From positions 264,464 to 288,631 of the forward strand of contig WELA01013861.1 in the NCBI GenBank assembly GCA_009602735.1: a stretch of DNA of 24,168 nucleotides, written 5' to 3'. The position numbers and the translations under genes are program-made. Of this stretch, positions 19,726 to 24,168 are shown piece by piece. The notes beneath the pieces were generated by a model that had not been told where the DNA came from, ran no database searches, and saw nothing but the letters and a program-made list of their open reading frames with translations. Within the stretch, counting starts at the first letter, position 1. Each line of letters opens with the position of its first letter. Origin of the DNA: Mesotaenium endlicherianum (Eukaryota > Streptophyta > Zygnematophyceae > Zygnematales > Mesotaeniaceae).

Positions 19726-21777
19726 AGGGGTGGGCTTTGCCTGTCTTTCCGCCGGGACCCTCAGGACCAGTAGTTGCCAGGTGCTGCTCTGTCAAAATCG
19801 GCCCTCTACTTCGTCGCATCTGCTCCTCATATTTCCAAGCACTGGTTCCAGCCTCTCGCCATGCTGATTCTTGGTACGGTTGTGTCCGCCTCTTGCTTGC
19901 AGGACCCCGCGAGAAGACAGCGCGGGCAATCAAGTGAAGGAACCAGGTTTAGGGTTTCTTGCTCTTGCACTCCTTGTTTATCCCGTGCAAGACTTTGGCA
20001 CGCTGAGGAAAATGAAAAATCTTCAGTATGCGCGCTCAACCTTGGAGCCGAGGTGCCATCGTTGAATCTGCAGATATGTACTAGGCTGTGCTCTGTTTAG
20101 GACAATACAGGCTTGGCGGTCATTTCCAGAGGATGTATGCTCGTCATCATTGTGCTGGTGACAGACATGGCAACGGGATCATAGATGTGCATGATGGCAA
20201 GCCATGTGTCATACTTCTTTCTCAAGACTTGCGAGTCATATTGCTGTTGTTTCTGTCTTAGCACGCCTGATGAGCAACTAAAGGCAGACACTGGTTGTAA
20301 AGCTTTCGCCCTTGGTGAGTAGAATTTTGATGAGCGGTGTCGGGCGTGAGACTCAATTGCGGGTCCCATTTATGCCGCTCTAGCTGAATAGCACTTGCAT
20401 GCCATTGAACATTGCGTGACCCCCAAGCAACAAACAAGCAACAATATGAAGTCTGCGTGTAACATTGACTTGGTCACTTGCAAGTTCTCTGAAAGTTGTC
20501 TCGAGGGCCCTCCAAACTTCACTTAGCATCCCTCGAGTTTTAGTGTCCAATGATCTCTTCATGCATGCATGTCCTCTACAATGTTGGTTGCGTGACCTGA
20601 CAATCCGTCGAAGCCTTTCACCGTTCTATTCACCTCCTCCTGATATCTGTGTAGTTTGAATGCGTACGTCATCATGTGTCTTATATGGCGGCCACAAGAG
20701 TCGAACCACGGTAGGCCCTAGTCTCTTACGAGTTCTTCAAAAGTGTCACATTTGTGCCCCTAAATATTGCGTAAATGTGGTGCCTACATCTTTGTTGGCC
20801 GTAGAGTGCCTCGTGCGCATAATCTGCCGAGAAGCTTTGACTTGTTAGTAGCGCTACGCGAATGCATATATCCCTCTGCACTAAATCTTTGGCACCTTTC
20901 CTTCCACATCATGTCACGATATAAGTCAGTACATTTCTTGTTTACATTTCTCATTTTAGAAAGATGGAGGTGCACCAAAGAAGCCCAAAGTTCATGCCTC
21001 CTTTGCCAGGCCAATAATGTAACTGTCAGGTGGTGGTGCTGCACCCAAGCAGGAAAAGTTGTCGGCTCTTTAATTTGGCTTTCGTGTTTGATGGTTGGTC
21101 ACATGTCCCACAAATGCGTCTCCTGCTTGCATGCCCCCCAGATCTGCCGCACGACAGCGCATGACAGCGCGCACACATACATCCGCCCACAATTTGGCAG
21201 CTGGCACATGCAGTTGCACATCCGTCATTACTGTCAGACCCCTGCACACAGGAGACGAGGGTGGGCAGCCCTAATGTTGCCCATCACACACACAGCCCCT
21301 CGGCGTCCTCCCCAGACACAGAAAGCCACTCAGGGGCGACTGCTGTCATTGCGCCTCGCAAACGCCAGGCAGGAGGCAGCTGTTGACTCTGTCCCCGCTT
21401 GCAGCAACCTCGCACAGACCCCCGCACGCACATACTGAGAGGGGGCAGCTGCTGCTGTTGGCCCCTCTAGCTGCACACAGCCCGTGCTCACGCACACAAG
21501 ACCAAACGCGGGCAGACGCTGCAACCGCCAGCAAAGCTCATGCACTGCGCAAGTAGATCATCAGCTTCAATGAGGTTCCTTCACCGACATCCAAAACGTA
21601 TGACATCAGACGATTCATGGCACCGTTCATGTGTGTTGACAATAACTTTCTTCTTTGCTTTGTGTATTTTCCACTTCCAAAACAAATAGATTAAAAATCA
21701 CTGCGCAAATTACATGGAGCCACTACAACTTGTATGTGCCTGGAGTGTGACCTAACTTGACCAGAAGAGCTTCTGAA

Positions 21778-21783
21778 TTTATT
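21778..21783 (-). terminator. Candidate poly(A) signal for the TPR gene
   Basis: TTTATT on the plus strand reads AATAAA on the minus strand, 356 bases past the stop codon at 22139. AATAAG at 22116-22121 is closer but variant, and sits implausibly near the stop. Confidence 0.35.
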
Positions 21784-22138
21784 CCCACAAGTCAGTCCGG
21801 GTGGCCTCTGCCCAGCATCCCCTCCGGATTTAAGTCCAAGCCAAAAGATGAGTAGAAAGACGTAATCTAAGTCAAGGATAGACACACATTATTGCTGCTA
21901 AATTCTACACACGTAACAAAAAGGAGCCACTTGAGATGAAAGTTCTTTGAAGTATGAAGTGCTGCTCACTGTAACTAAAGTCTTACATAGAGGAGGGGAA
22001 AACGGACTGTCTAAGACACACTGACTAAACAAGCTATATTTACAGAAGACTCAAAGAAGAACAGCTCCTCGGGCGGCTGACAGGCCAACTCGCATTCCTC
22101 CGGGCTGAAGACCACTTATTCTACTAGCTGCTGTCTCC

Positions 22139-24141
22139 CTAGTGGGCTCCGACACCTTCCTCCGCTGCCTGCGCGCCACGCGGCGGCGCTTTCACCTTGA
22201 ACTTGTCGCGAAGCAGCACAGGGCTCTTTGTGTACTCGCGGAACTGATACTCCGCCCGCTGCACGGCCGCGGGCACCTTGCGCTCGCTGTAGCAGAAGGA
22301 GCAGAGGCTGAAGTGCGCGCGTGTCTCGCGGAAGCGCGGCCCCACCACGGGGCAGGAGCACACGCAGCAGTGCAGCCCGTTGTGGCGCTCGCGGTCGCAG
22401 CTCTCGAGCTTGCTCAGCGTCTCCAGCACCGGGAGCTCCTGCAAGAAGAGCGCGAAAGGGGCCGGGGGGGAGGCAAGAGCGTGGCAGGCCATCAGCATTA
22501 GCACCAACTGGAGAGAGATAGTCAACTGCACCAGCAGAGGGAGTAGAGATGACCAACAGCGCCTGCGCAGGGAGGGAGGTGGTGGGCCAGGCAGTGCACG
22601 TGCCCCTCAAGCAGCAGCAGCAGCAGGGAAGGCCTGGGAGCAACATGCCTCCGGGTGACCACGCACCTGCAGGAGCAGCGCGGTGAAGTCGGCATGCGAC
22701 ACGACGCCGCTCTCCGCGGCAAAGCCGCCCGCACCCTGTGGGCCCGTCCCCGACACGGACGGCAGGTACATGCGGCTTAAAGACCCCAGGTACGCGTCCG
22801 CCTCCGCGCGCGCCAGCTGGCCGGGTGTGCCGCCGCTGTGCCAGCACAGCGCCTCGTACGCCACATGGCACCTCTCGGCAACGCCGCCTGCGCACAGCAG
22901 CGCCATGGCGGCCAGCGCCGGCCCCAGCGGCACCTGAGAGGCTCCCTGGGGGTCCAGCACCGTGAGCACGCGCTCGTTGAGCGCCTTCACGGCCGCCTGG
23001 AAGGGCTCAGGCGTGAGCGCCGGCAGCAGGCGCCGCAGCAGTGCCTCCATTGTCGACTTGGGCACCACTTTCGCGTTGCCGCCCACCAGCTCGGCCTTCA
23101 GCGACATCACGGGGCACGCGCCCAGCCTTGTCCTCCTCTGCCGCCGAGAGGACACGCGCACCCACCCAAGCATAGACACGCACGCACGCACACAAGCACG
23201 CACGCAGGCACGCACGCACACCCGCAAGCATAGAGCCAGAAACAGATCAATAGAGAAGCCACAGTGATGCACGCCCCGCGCCCCACACCCCACGTCCCAC
23301 GCCAAGTCAAATGTGGCAATGATGTCGGCGACACCCACAAACAACAATGACGATAGCGGCAGCAACGACGACACCAATGACGCGTTGTGCTGCTCCCAGT
23401 ACACAGATGCGCCCAGTTATGCCCGGTGCCCTCACCCACCTGGAACGAGCGCACCTCGAGCGCCGTGGCAAGGGCGGCGGCGGGCGTGGTGGCCTCCGTG
23501 GCACACGCCAGCTGGTCGGGGCGCGCAACGACGTATGGTACGTGGGGGCCGCCGCCGCCGCCCTTCTCCAGCGCAGCGCCCAGGTGGCGGTCCGTGCGCG
23601 CGAGGCGGTCCAGCTGCGCCAGCGCATCGTACACCTCAACGCGGCGCTGCGAGCGCAGCACCTGGCGCATGCTGGCCTGCGCGGCCTCGTGGAAGCCCGC
23701 GCCCATCTGCGCCACCGCGTAGTTGAGGCGCGCACGCCAGTGCCCGGGCGCGCGCGCCAGCAGCTTCTCGTACTCCTGCAGCGCGCGCGCGTACTGGCCC
23801 GAGTCGCGCAGCAGCCCCGCCAGGTTGTACTGCGCCGCCTCGTGGCCCGGCTCCAGCTCCAGCGCGCGCCCAAATTCCGCCTCTGCGGGCGTGTCCTCGC
23901 CGAGCGCGTGCAGCACGGAGCCCAGCTCGCAGCGCGCGTCGGCGTATGCGCCGTTGAGCGCAAGCGCGCGCGCCAGGGCCTCCTCTGCGGGGCGCGCCTC
24001 GCCCACGCCGAAGAGGGCGCTGCCCAGCAGCTTGAGAGCGCGGAAGTGCTGCGGGTTCAGCGCCGCCGCCGCGCGGTAGTGCTCGCACGCCGCCAGCAGC
24101 AGCCCCTCCTCCTCCACCAGGATGCCGTAGTTCACGTGCAC
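22139..24141 (-). CDS. Plant-type EF-hand/TPR family protein (At1g05150/At2g32450 type), C-terminal 490 residues
   Basis: Three exons, 24141-23440, 23137-22667 and 22438-22139 (stop TAG), join in phase 0. Exon A (1-234 of the visible part) holds at least four TPR units, including ALKLLGSALFGVGEARPAEE and DARCELGSVLHALGED. Its start VNYGILVEEEGLLLAACEHY matches the Arabidopsis protein's VNLGIALEGEGMVLSACEYY. It ends ATALEVRSFQ, and exon B continues RRTRLGACPV, as Arabidopsis has VRAFQ RVTRLGKC. Exon B includes the conserved MEALLRRLLPALTPEPFQAA segment. Exon C carries a C-terminal Cys-rich finger: C415-x2-C418 and C437-x2-C440, in HCCVCSCPVVGPRF and FSLCSFCYSERKVP. The family is about 800 residues with an N-terminal EF-hand region, which lies beyond the window. 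TPRs suggest a scaffold role; the molecular function is not established to my knowledge. Confidence 0.9.
23167..23234. repeat. ACGC-type array flanked by a 10-base direct repeat, in an intron of the TPR gene
   Basis: An imperfect (CACG)n/(CACA)n array at 23177-23224 is bracketed by CAAGCATAGA at 23167-23176 and 23225-23234. It lies in the intron between exons 24141-23440 and 23137-22667, close to the 3' splice site. Cys/Ala/Arg/Val repeats encoded across it are artefacts. Confidence 0.85.
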
Positions 24142-24155
24142 CTGCCCACGCACAG

Positions 24156-24168
24156 CCCCCCCCCCCCC
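24156..24168. repeat. C13 homopolymer at the window edge
   Basis: Thirteen C close the window, within an intron of the TPR gene just upstream (in gene sense) of the acceptor ending at 24142. It pairs with the C14 at position 1. Confidence 0.9.

Larger units (their letters stand above)
18882..22138. other. Convergent intergenic region after DNAJC17, no supported gene
   Basis: This 3.26 kb must contain the 3' UTRs of DNAJC17 and of the minus-strand TPR gene. The first 1.2 kb is GC-rich, with Gln-codon-rich patches, (CTG)9 and a G15 run. From about 20.1 to 21.1 kb the sequence becomes AT-richer, with short open frames on both strands (for example 20380-20562 and 20784-21044, minus) and no domain I can name. 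From 21.5 to 22.1 kb it is plain AT-rich sequence, probably the 3' UTR of the TPR gene. Confidence 0.55.

Noticed and set aside
20687..20760. tRNA-like B box (GGTTCGACTC, minus strand)
   Set aside because: No convincing A box, acceptor stem or cloverleaf can be formed at the proper distance.
20767..21438. 223-codon plus-strand frame as a gene
   Set aside because: No recognisable domain and an erratic Cys/His/Trp-rich composition. It starts in the AT-rich patch and ends in a low-complexity GC-rich tail.
21546..21700. About 52-codon minus-strand frame ending MIYLRSA
   Set aside because: It is not out of line with chance length, has no neighbours joining by splice sites, and lies in or beyond the probable 3' UTR of the TPR gene.
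22116..22895. 259-codon minus-strand frame
   Set aside because: It is an out-of-frame shadow of exons B and C of the TPR gene, rich in Arg, Ala and Gly from GC-rich codons.
22607..23404. Long minus-strand frame as a separate gene (265 codons)
   Set aside because: Only 23137-22667 is coding, as the middle exon of the TPR gene. The rest is intron translation, including Cys/Val/Arg repeats from the ACGC array.

Overview
This window is nuclear DNA from a photosynthetic eukaryote, most likely a streptophyte (a charophyte-grade green alga or a relative). The genes are interrupted by many short GT-AG introns, coding exons are GC-rich, introns carry microsatellites, and all four recognisable proteins read best against plant family members. 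One intron has the hallmarks of the minor (U12) spliceosome. From general knowledge, that machinery is kept in streptophytes and lost in well-studied chlorophytes such as Chlamydomonas. The species cannot be named from the sequence alone. I found no prokaryotic operon, CRISPR array, rRNA or tRNA.

Layout. (1) Positions 191-1748, plus strand: the 3' end of a LEO1/VIP4-like gene (Paf1 transcription-elongation complex), three exons, with the 5' part outside the window. (2) Positions 12004-2386, minus strand: a complete DPE2 gene (cytosolic 4-alpha-glucanotransferase, GH77 with tandem CBM20). I resolved it into 21 phase-consistent exons encoding 978 residues, including one AT-AC U12-type intron. 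(3) Positions 12005-16207: a 4.2 kb, comparatively AT-rich divergent intergenic region. It holds three clusters of a short, strictly one-directional repeat with core GCGTGCCC. I could not assign this repeat to any known element. (4) Positions 16208-18881, plus strand: a complete four-exon DNAJC17-like gene (J domain plus RRM, splicing-associated), 360 residues. (5) Positions 18882-22138: a convergent intergenic region with homopolymer and CTG repeats and an unexplained AT-richer patch. (6) Positions 24141-22139, minus strand: the last three exons (490 residues) of a TPR protein of the Arabidopsis At1g05150/At2g32450 type, with a C-terminal Cys-rich finger. Its 5' part is outside the window.

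LEO1 and DPE2 are convergent, DPE2 and DNAJC17 are divergent, and DNAJC17 and the TPR gene are convergent. The four genes do not form a pathway. They are ordinary, mostly housekeeping plant-type genes that happen to be neighbours. The window both begins and ends in a C homopolymer, so it may be a whole contig bounded by assembly breaks. The most notable observations are the U12-type intron in DPE2, the directional GCGTGCCC clusters, a frame-preserving stop-free intron with an internal AATAAA inside the DNAJC17 RRM, and a tandem duplication over a DPE2 splice-donor region. All exon models come from reading frames, splice sites and remembered family alignments. No search was run.
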